From DASSBG01 sp963800395 (GTDB lineage Bacteria > Pseudomonadota > Gammaproteobacteria > Xanthomonadales > Rhodanobacteraceae): DNA of 64,000 nucleotides. The DNA lies in the NCBI GenBank assembly GCA_963800395.1, contig CAWDBD010000028.1, positions 186,001 to 250,000 of the forward strand. Reading direction: 5' to 3'. Position numbers and translations under genes: made by a program. Positions 1 through 11,200 of the stretch are shown here, in pieces. Position 1 is the stretch's first letter. Each line of letters begins with the position of its first letter. The notes under the pieces are model-generated. The model saw nothing but the letters and a program-made list of their open reading frames with translations. It had not been told where the DNA came from and searched no databases.

Positions 1-1131
<1,131 letters not shown>

Positions 1132-1135
<4 letters not shown>

Positions 1136-3516
1136 GTTGAATCAGCCCATTTCCAGTTCCGAACCTCGGGCATGTCCTGGCCATGCGTGCTGATGTAATG
1201 CTTGTGCCGTATCAGGCTGTCCTGCATGAGCTGTTTCAGATAGACACCACGGGAACCCAGATGCGGCAGGCGATCGATCACGTCCTGAACCAGGTGGAAA
1301 CGATCCAGGTCATTCTGGACGCGTATGTCAAAGGCCGTGGTGATGGTCCCCTCTTCCTTGTAGCCGCGTACATGCAAATGGGTGTTGCGGCGCCGATAGG
1401 TGAGCCGGTGAACCAGCCAGGGGTAGCCATGGAACGCGAAAATGATGTGCTTGTCCGTAGTGAACAGCGCATCGTAGTCGGTATCGCCCAGTCCGTGCGG
1501 GTGTTCGCTTGCCGACTGCAACTTCATCAGGTCGACGACGTTGACCACGCGGATCCTGAGCTCCGGCAGATGGGTTCGCAGGATGGTTACCGCCGCCAGA
1601 ACCTCCAGCGTGGGCGTATCGCCGCAGCAGGCCATCACCACATCGGGTTCACCATCCTGGTCGTTGCTGGCCCATGACCAGATGCCAATGCCCTTGGTGC
1701 AATGCGCTACGGCCTGCTCCATGGTCAGCCACTGGGGCATCGGGTGTTTGCCGGCCACCACCACGTTGACATAGTTGCGAGTGCGCAAACAGTGGTCGAA
1801 TACCGACAGCAGACAGTTGGCATCGGGTGGCAGATACACGCGCACGATGTCCGCCTTCTTGTTGATGACGTGGTCGAGGAAGCCCGGGTCCTGGTGAGTG
1901 AATCCATTGTGGTCCTGCTGCCATACGTGCGAGGCCAGAAGGTAGTTCAGTGATGCGATGGGCCGGCGCCACGGCAGTTCCCGCGTCACCTTCAGCCATT
2001 TGGCGTGCTGGCTGAACATGGAATCGATGATACGGACGAACGCCTCGTAGCAGTTGAACAGCCCGTGCCGACCGGTCAGCAGATAGCCTTCCAGCCAGCC
2101 TTCGCACTGGTGCTCGCTGAGCATGGAGTCGAGCACGCGCCCGGCCGGCGCCAGGAATTCATCGTTGCTCTGGCGGCGTGCATCCCATTGGCGGTCGGTG
2201 GCCTCGAATACCGCGCCCAACCTGTTGGACAGGGTTTCATCCGGGCCGAAAATACGGAAATGATGCCGGCCCTCGTTCTGCGTGACCACGTCACGCAGGA
2301 ACCGGCCCAGTACCTGCGTATCCTGGGCTTTCACGCTACCTGGCACAGGGACATCCACCGCATTGTCGCGGAAATCGGGCATGCCCAGGTCGTGCAGCAG
2401 AAGGCCTCCGTTGGTGTGCGGGTTGGCTCCCATGCGCCGCTCACCCACGGGTGCCAGTTCGGCCAGTTCCGGCAGCAGGCGACCATCGCTGTCGAACAGT
2501 TCCTCGGGCTTGTAACTCTTCATCCAGTCTTCCAGTTGCTGGACGTGTTGCGGATGCTCGGCATTCACCAGCAGCGGTACCTGATGGGCGCGGAAGGTGC
2601 CTTCGATCTGCAGTCCATCGACTTCCTTCGGCCCCGTCCAGCCCTTGGGTGAGCGCAAAACGATCATCGGCCAGCGTGGCCGGGTGGCATCGGGTGTATT
2701 GCGCGCATGTGTCTGGATATCGAGAATTTCCCGGATGACCGTATCCAGGGTGGTGGCCATTTTCTCGTGCATGGCCTTCGGATCATCCCCCTCCACGAAA
2801 TGCGGTGTCCAGCCGCAGCCCAGGAAAAATGCCTCCAGCTCGTCGCGCTCGATGCGGTCAAGCAGGGTCGGATTGCTGATCTTGTATCCGTTGAGATGCA
2901 GGATCGGGAGTACCACGCCATCGGATATCGGGTTGAGCATCTTGCCGGACTGCCAGGCCGTGGCCAGCGGGCCGGTTTCCGCTTCGCCGTCGCCTACGAC
3001 GCAAGCCACGATCAGCCCCGGATTGTCGAATACCGCACCGAAGGCATGACTGAGCGAATAGCCCAGTTCGCCGCCCTCGTGAATCGATCCGGGAGTGGTC
3101 GGCGCGACGTGGCTGGAAATGCCCCCGGGCCAGGAGAATTGGGTGAACAGCTTCTTCAGTCCCGCAGTGTCCTGGGTGACGTCCGGATACACTTCGCTCC
3201 AGGTACCCTCGAGGTAGACGTTGCCGACGATGGCCGGACCGCCATGACCGGGGCCGGCAACATAGAACATGTTCAGGTCGTGGGCCTTGATGACCCGGTT
3301 CAGATGCACATAAATGAAGTTCTGCCCTGGCGTGGTGCCCCAGTGGCCGACCACCAGCGGTTTGACGTGCGACAGGGTCAGGGGTTCACGCAGCAGTGGA
3401 TTGTCGTACAGGTAGATCTGGCCAACCGAAAGGTAGTTGGCAGCACGCCAGTAGGCATCCATTCGGTCAAGCAATTGCGGAGAAAGCGTGGTGATGGTCA
3501 TGGCTAAAATGCTCAT
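1132..3516 (-). CDS. xfp: xylulose-5-phosphate/fructose-6-phosphate phosphoketolase
   Basis: Thiamine-diphosphate enzyme of 794 residues, the usual family length. It phosphorolytically cleaves xylulose-5-P (to acetyl-P and glyceraldehyde-3-P) and often fructose-6-P (to acetyl-P and erythrose-4-P). Family signatures are visible: EGGELGYSLSHA (about residue 147), the ThDP-binding GDGEAETGPLA (about 178), and the N-terminal LDRMDAYWRAANYLSVGQI block. No clear Shine-Dalgarno precedes either candidate start (3516 or 3501, five codons apart), so the exact start is uncertain. It lies 90 bases downstream of pgm and its stop overlaps the start of a proton ATPase. The neighbours suggest that hexose phosphate released by phosphoglucomutase and isomerase feeds acetyl-phosphate formation. 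Dual versus pentose-only specificity cannot be read from the sequence. Confidence 0.96.
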
Positions 3517-3606
3517 TGAAAAGAGGTTGTGACCCAGTCATCCCGGTTGCCACCCTGGGTGAGGCGGGGGTACGAATAGCGGTCGCGTCGCTGGCGGCAA
3601 TTGATC

Positions 3607-5259
3607 TCACGAGCTCTGCAGCGCGCGATCCACCAGGTTCTGAGCCTCAGCCAGAATGGCCTGAAGATGCGCCTCATCCTTGAAACTTTCGGCATAGATC
3701 TTGTAGATGTCCTCGGTGCCGGAAGGCCTTGCGGCAAACCAGCCGCTGGCGGCAACCACCTTGATGCCCCCGATCGCGGCGTCGTTGCCTGGCGCCTTCA
3801 CCAGCACTTGTTCGATCGTCTCGCCTGCCAGTCGCTTGCTGTGCAGTTGATCGGGGGCCAAGGCAGTCAGTCGGGCCTTCTGCGCGGGAGTGGCCACGGC
3901 CTCGATGCGGTCGGTGTACGGCCGGCCCAGGTCGGCGGTCAGCTGCGCATACAGCTCGGCCGGATCCCTGCCCTTGCGCGCGGTGATTTCGGCGGCCAGC
4001 AAGCCTGGAACCAGGCCATCCTTGTCGGTGGTCCACACCGTGCCGTCGCGACGCAGCAATGAGGCGCCGGCACTTTCCTCGCAACCCACACCGAGCGATC
4101 CGTCGAGCAATCCCGGGGAGAACCATTTGAAGCCGACCGGAACTTCGAAAAGCTCCCGGTCCAGACGATTCGCCACGCGGTCGATCAACGCGCTGCTGAC
4201 CACCGTCTTGCCAATCGCGGCCCGGGTACCCCAGTCGGGGCGATGCCGGAACAGATAGTCGATCAGGACCGAGAGATAGTGGTTGGGAGACATCAGGCCG
4301 CCGCGTCGGGTCACAATGCCATGGCGGTCATGATCGGTGTCACAGGCAAAGGCGATGTCGTAGTCATCCTTGAGTCGGATCAACGGCTGCATCGCATAGC
4401 GCGATGACGGATCCATGCGGATCTTGCCGTCCCAGTCCAGGGTCATGAAGGCAAACTGCGGGTCAATGCGTGGATTGACCACGCTGAGATCCAGCCCATA
4501 TCGCTCGGCGATCAGAGGCCAGTAATGCACGCCCGCGCCGCCCATCGGGTCGACTCCGATGCGAACCCCGGCACTGTGTATCACCTCGAAATCGACGATC
4601 GTGGACAGATCGGCAACATAGTCATGGATGAAATCGTGCGAGCCCGTGCTGTCGGCGCGGCGCGCCTGCGCCCAGGGTATGCGTCTGACGCCCGTCAGGC
4701 CGCTTTGCAGCAGTGCGTTGGCACGTTGCTCTATCCAGTTGGTGATCGACGTGTCGGCCGGGCCACCGTTGGCCGGGTTGTACTTGAAACCGCCGTTGTC
4801 AGGTGGATTGTGCGACGGCGTGATCACGATGCCATCAGCCAGATGATTCCGGCGACCCTTGTTATGGACCAGAATGGCGTGCGAAATGGCCGGCGTGGGG
4901 GTGAATTCGTCCGCCCGGGCGATGCGCGTCTGTACCTCGTTGGCAGCAAGGACTTCCAGTGCATTTTCGAATGCGGGTCGTGATAGCGCATGGGTGTCGA
5001 AGCCGAGATACAGCGGGCCGTCGATACCCTGAGTCCGGCGGTAGTCGCAGATCGCCTGGGTAATGGCCAGAATGTGCCCGCTGTTGAAACTGCGGTCGAA
5101 CGCACAGCCGCGGTGACCCGAGGTGCCAAAGGCAACGCGTTGTGCCGGAATCGACGGGTCGGGCTGCAGCTCTTCGTATGCGGCCAGCAAGCTGGCGACG
5201 TCGACCAGCATGGATGCAGGCGCCGGTTTGCCGGCCAGCGGACTGATCACAGCACTCAT
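3607..5259 (-). CDS. pgm: phosphoglucomutase, alpha-D-glucose-specific
   Basis: 550 residues, matching the bacterial Pgm family. It interconverts glucose-1-P and glucose-6-P. The phosphoserine loop is VITPSHNPPDNGG (about residue 145), the metal-binding loop is CDTDHDRHG (about 305), and the C-terminal phosphate-binding loop is RPSGTEDIYKIY, all intact. The GTSGHRG motif near the N-terminus is also typical. GGGGAACT-type purines precede the ATG. Only 33 bases separate it from the glucan synthase gene upstream, so the two are very likely cotranscribed. In this context it can supply glucose-1-P for UDP-glucose, or recycle glucose-1-P that the GH94 domain of the synthase releases by phosphorolysis. 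Confidence 0.96.
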   Translation of the reverse strand: MSAVISPLAGKPAPASMLVDVASLLAAYEELQPDPSIPAQRVAFGTSGHRGCAFDRSFNSGHILAITQAICDYRRTQGIDGPLYLGFDTHALSRPAFENALEVLAANEVQTRIARADEFTPTPAISHAILVHNKGRRNHLADGIVITPSHNPPDNGGFKYNPANGGPADTSITNWIEQRANALLQSGLTGVRRIPWAQARRADSTGSHDFIHDYVADLSTIVDFEVIHSAGVRIGVDPMGGAGVHYWPLIAERYGLDLSVVNPRIDPQFAFMTLDWDGKIRMDPSSRYAMQPLIRLKDDYDIAFACDTDHDRHGIVTRRGGLMSPNHYLSVLIDYLFRHRPDWGTRAAIGKTVVSSALIDRVANRLDRELFEVPVGFKWFSPGLLDGSLGVGCEESAGASLLRRDGTVWTTDKDGLVPGLLAAEITARKGRDPAELYAQLTADLGRPYTDRIEAVATPAQKARLTALAPDQLHSKRLAGETIEQVLVKAPGNDAAIGGIKVVAASGWFAARPSGTEDIYKIYAESFKDEAHLQAILAEAQNLVDRALQSS

Positions 5260-5292
5260 GATGGAGTTCCCCGGTATCCGGGGGATGCCCGG

Positions 5293-8200
5293 CTATTCAT
5301 GATCTTGCCCATGATCCTCTGCCGGAGCCGGGCGGCAGTGCACGTCGATGTGGTGTTCCCGACCGTCGTCAACCAGCTTGATGTCGTCGCCATCCCGGAT
5401 ATGAGTCGCCGTGCGACTGCCCGGGGCTGCATCGTCTGCCGCAAGGTGCACCGTGATGTGATAAGGCGTGCTCCGGTAGCGGTAGTGCACAACGAAACTG
5501 GTCCACTCAGCCCGGACCACCGGAGTGATGCGAAGCCGGTCGCCTTCGATCCGCAGGCCCAGAAGCGACTCCAGGATCAAACGGTACATCCAGCCGGCCG
5601 CCCCGGTGTACCAGGTCCAGCCACCGCGTCCAACATGCGGCGGCACCGCGTAAACATCCGCAGCAACCACGTACGGCTCGACCTTGTAGGTGTCGATGGC
5701 CGCCGCATCGGTGCCGTGGTGGATGGGATTGATGATGTCCAGAACTTCCCATGCGCGCCTGCCATCGCCCAGCGAGGCAAAGGCCATCGCCGCCCATACC
5801 GCCGCATGCGTGTATTGCCCACCGTTCTCCCTGACACCGGGCACATAGCCCTTGATATAGCCGGGATCCTGGGTCGAACCGGAGTCGAACGGCGGCTCCA
5901 GCAGTTGCACAAGCCCCATATTTCGGCGCACCAGGTGTTCGTCCAGAGACTGCATGGCTTGCCGCTGGCGGGCCTCGGGTACGGCAGCGGAAAGTACAGC
6001 CCAACTCTGTGCGATGGAATCGATACGGCAGGCATCATTGCCGGCCGAACCCAACGGGGTGCCATCGTCGAAATACGCCCGCCGATACCATTGGCCATCC
6101 CACCCATGGTGCTCCAGGGGTGCCTGCAAGGCACTCGCCTGGGCTTCGCAGCGGCGGGCAAATGTCTCGTCGCCGTGCGCCCGCGCCGTGACCGCAAAGG
6201 ACTGGAGTACCTCATACAGGAAGAAGGCCAGCCAGACACTCTCTCCGCGACCGTCATGGCCAACCCTGTTCATGCCATCGTTCCAGTCGCCGCTGCCCAT
6301 GAGCGGCAAGCCGTGAGTGCCGCGCGGCATGCTGTGTTCAATGGCTCGGACACAGTGCTGATACAGTGTTTCGCATAGCTCCGATCTGCTCGGCAGATCG
6401 TAGTGCGACTCCTGCCCGGAAGGCACGGCCGGCCCCTCGATATAGTGGACCTGTTCGTTCAGCACGTCGCGGTCGCCGGTGATGCGCACATAGCGGCTGG
6501 TTGCCAGTGCCAGCCAGAGGTAATCGTCCGAGCAATGGGTGCGTACACCGCGATCCTGCGGCGGATGCCACCAGTGCTGCACGTCGCCTTCCGGGAACTG
6601 GTGTGCAGCGCAACGCAAAAGGTGTTTTCTCACCAGGCCGGGATCAGCGTGGATCATCGCCATGGCATCCTGCAGCTGATCGCGAAATCCGAATGCGCCA
6701 CCGGACTGGTAGTAGCCGCTGCGCGCGAAGAAGCGCGATGCGATCACCTGATACATCAGCCATCCGTTGACCAGCACATTCACTGCCGGATCAGGTGTTT
6801 CCACCTGCACGGCGCCGAGTATCCGGCGCCAGTAGGCCTGAACGTCTTCGAGGGCTGAAGCGGCCGTGCCGATGGTGCGGCAGCGCGTGGCCAATGCACT
6901 CGCGCCAGCTGCATCCGAGCCGGCACCCAGTCGAAAAACGATTTCATGGCTGTCGCCGTGATCCAGCTGGAAATGGCTGCGAATGGCGCTGCACGGGTCA
7001 AGCCCGGCACCCATACGCCCCGAAAGCCGCGGCAGGGACATGGCGGCCGGAGCGCGTAGCGTTCCGTTGCGTCCAATGAACTCGGTGCGATCGCCGGTCA
7101 CGCTGCGATTCGCCGCTTCAACGTCGAAGAAAGCCACGCGACCCGGAAAGCCCATCAAATAGGCGTTGCGTGCAAACAGCGCACCACTGGCCGGGTCGAG
7201 TTCGGTAACCACGTGCATGGCCGTATTGGTGCGCAGGTCGCCCAGGACCCACTCGACGTACCCGGTCGCAGACAAGCGGCGGGTCCGGCCCGAGGTGTTG
7301 CGCACCCTGAGTACGGAGAACTTGACCGAAGCGTCGATCGCGACATAAACCCACAGCTCGCTGTGGATACCCTCCTCCTCGTGCTCGAAAACGCTGTAGC
7401 CAAAACCATGCCGGGTGCGGCAGGTTCCCTGTCTGCCTCGCGGCAAGGGCGTCGGCGACCAGTAGCGTCCGCTTTCCTCGTCGCGCAGGTACAGCGCCTC
7501 TCCGCTGGCGTCCGTGACCGGATCATTGTTCCAGGGCGTCAGTCGCAATGCATGTGCATTTTCACTCCAGGTATAGGCGCTGCCACTTTCCGAGATCACG
7601 CTGCCGAAATCGGAGTTGGCCAGGACATTGACCCACGGTTCCGGTGTGACATGGTCAGGCCATGTCGAGACTTCGTATTCGCTGCCATCGGCACAAAAGC
7701 CCCCGAATGGGTTGCCCAGGACCGTGGCTGGTACGGCGAGCGCAGGGTCTGGCTGGGCTCTCGCCTGCTTTTTGACAGCGTTGTCCAGCAAGCGTGCCGG
7801 ATTGAATCGCGGCAGCATCGGCTCTGCCCAGCGCCTGTGAACCTGCTCGTACAGGTTGCCGCGCCTGTCCGACAGCACGATCCGCGCCACCGCCTGCGTC
7901 AGAACACGGTCTTCGCGGGAAAGCTGGGACGCCGGGCGCACGAACACGCCACCCGGTCGATCGAGCAGATTGGCCTCCAGGCCCGAGGACACCAGATCCA
8001 TGATCAAGCCGCGCAGTTGCTGACGATAACCGCCCTGGTCCTCGTTCCAGATCACCAGGTCCACCGACAGACCCTTTTGCCGCCAGTACGCGTGAGCCTG
8101 GACCAATTGCCGTACCAGCGCGATATTGCCCAGATTGCCGATCTGCAGCAGCACGATGGGTCTGTCACCAGATATTGACTGCCCCCACAAGCCGGACTGA

Positions 8201-11200
8201 TCACGCCGGTTGGCCACCAGCTCACGGGACTGGGCACGCAAGCGCGCGCCGGGGTAGATGATCGCGGCGGCCATTTGCTCATACAGACGCGCATCGGACA
8301 GCGTCGCATTGAGCTGGCTCAGGAACACGCGGCTGTGTGTCCATGCCAGACCAAACACGCGATCGGCCAGGTGTCGATCACGGTATTTCCCTATCAGCTG
8401 CATGCATGCTTCGCGATCAGCGCCGACACCGGTGACAAAGTCCACGGTTGCTCCCTGCCCGGGCTCGAGCAGCAAGCGACAGCGGATCGACACAATCGGA
8501 TCCAGTACCGATCCGGCACTGTTCGAGAGCAGTCCATCGTCACCCGCCTGCGTGTCCATGGCGACAGGATTTACCAGATCCCGACCCCGACCGATGAATC
8601 GGGCCCGATCGGTTTCATAGGACAGCGCCAGCACATGTGCGCCGTGCACCGCGAGCAGATGACACATCCACGGCACCTTTTCCTCGCTGGATCTGGGACG
8701 GCGTGAACAGAGGATGGCCTGCAGGGCCTGAATCAGCTCGGTCTCCACGAAAAGCTTGCTGAAGGCCGGATGCATCGCATCGGCAGACGCCGGAGCCAGC
8801 ACCACTTCGGCGTAGCTGGTCAGCTCGATGGTGCGCCGAACCCGCGAATGGTTGGTCAGGTTGATTCGGCGCAGTTCGATGTCGTCTTCGGGTGAAACGA
8901 CGATCTCGGTATGGGCATCAATGCCGTCTTCCCGCACGCGATACTCGGCACGGGCATCGGAGAAGATCGCTTCGTAATGCCCTACCATTTTCAGGGTCGG
9001 CTGATGTGTGGTCGACCAGAATCTTCCATTGTCGATGTCGCGCAAGTAACAGAACGTGCCCCAGTTGTCGCAGGTCGGATCCTCGTGCCAGCGTGTCACG
9101 GCAAATCCGTGACAGCGGCTGTATCCGCCACCCGCGCTGCTGACCATGACGTGATAGCGGCCATTGGAGAGCAACTGCACTGCGGGTCGCGGTCGGTCAG
9201 GGTCAGTGAAGATGGTCAGCCGGTTCTCGTCGCTGCGTGCGATCACGGCCGCCGTCGGCATGCCTGCGGCGTGCAGATACTCGGCTGCCGTCTTGGGTAT
9301 GCGCTCTTGCAGCAGGAGCATGCTCGCCTGACATTCGCGGTCGGAGGCAAAGCGCCGCTGCATCGGCCCGCCACACAAGACACTTGTCAACGCCAGCAGA
9401 CTCATGCCCTGGTGGTGCGCCATGAATGATTGCACCACCGCGCGTGTCTTGCCGCGCGGCAGGCGCGCTGGCGTGTAGTCAATGGCTTCAAAAAAGCCAT
9501 AGCGCCCCATGAAGCCTTCGCCGATCATGCGTTGCATGTTTTGCACAGCCGATGCCGGGGAGACCTGCAGTGCAAGTACCGTGGCGTATGGCGCCACCAC
9601 GATATCCTCGCCAAGCCCACGTTTGAGACCGAGCCCTGGTACGCCGAATGCGCGGTACTGGTAGTTGAAATGGACGTCCATGGCGTAGTAACCGGATTCG
9701 GACATGCCCCACGGCACACCCAGCTGCTTGCCGTACTCGATCTGCCGCGCGACCGCCGCATGGCAGGTCTGGTCAAGCAGTGTGCCGGCATAACTGGGCA
9801 TCACCAGCATCGGCATGAGGTACTCGAACAGCGAACCGGACCATGAAAGCAGCACCGGCACGCCGCCAGTGGTTGTGAGCAGGCGGCCAAGCCTGAACCA
9901 GGCTTCCTGGGACACCTGACCCTGGGCGATAGCCACAAAGTTGGCCAGCCGGGCTTCCGACGCCAGAAGGTCGTAGAAACCATCGTCCAGGCGCTTTTCG
10001 TCCAGGTTGTAGCCAATCGATAGCAGGTCGCGCTGGTGATCGTAGAGAAAACCGAAATCCATCACCGCCATGGAGCCGGCTGCAGACGCCAGGCGTTGGC
10101 ATTGCGCGATGTGATCCCTGGCCCGATCACGACAAGCGAGCAACGCATCGCGGCTGTCTTCGGACACGGACTCGATCTGAGTACCGGCAAGCTTGCGCCA
10201 TGTCGGAATGCCCTCTGATGCACCATCGGACAGCATGGGCTCTGGCAGCAGCAACCAGTGCCTGATGTCGGCGGCAAGATCCCTGAACTGCATCATGAGA
10301 GCATGCAACCAGTAGTGCGCTTCGCTATCGTCAGTCGCATCGGCCTGTCTTGCAAGCTCCTCGATGGGTCCTTGCAAAGGCTCCAGCAAACGGGCCGCGG
10401 CCAGCAGCGAGCACGGAGGTGTCGTGCATGCGCTGGCCAGCTCAGTCTGCAAGTGGTTCACGGCAGGACGCATCGGCGAGGACTCTCCGACCGTTTCGCT
10501 GGCCAACACAAGCGTGGTGACCAGGCCTTCCAGGAAGTGCTTCCCGAAAAGCGGCTCATCCGGCAGCGCCAACAGGCCTGCCCGCAGTGTGAGCAGATGT
10601 CCGGCCAGGTTGCCACTGTCGACTGTGGAGACGTAGCGTGGTGCCAGCGGCGCCAGTGTTTGCGTGTCATACCAGTTGTATAAATGGCCGCGATAGCGCG
10701 GCATGTCCTGCATGGTAGCCAGAGTCCGGCCAACACGTTGCAGCAGTCTGGCACCACTCAGATAACCCAGGTCGTGTGCGGCCAGGGTCGCCAGAAGAGC
10801 CAGTCCCATATTGGTCGGCGATGTCCGACGGGCGATGCCTGGTCCCGGGTTTTCCTGGATGTTGTCGGGGGGCAGCCAATGGTCCTCTTCGCCAACATGC
10901 TGGTCAAAAAATGCCCAGATGCGTCTCGCCAGAGACTGCAACATCTGTGTCTGGGCGATGGAAGGCCTGAAGCTTGCACGCCTGGGCGGCCGACTGATCC
11001 ACCAGGCCACGATCGGAGACAGCAACCATGCCAGCAGCAACGGTGAGGCCCAGGCCAGAGCCATGGGCTGCGACCACAACACAACGGTCAGCAGCAGCCC
11101 CAGTACCGGACCGATCCACATCAGCCGAAAGAGCCCGGTCAGTCCGTTGGTACTGCTGCGCGCGATATCGCGCGAGGCACTCCACTGCATCAAGCGTCGA

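Noticed and set aside
4990..6378. 462-residue plus-strand open frame across pgm and ndvB
   Set aside because: Opposite to two unmistakable genes; translation is Arg-rich without domains.
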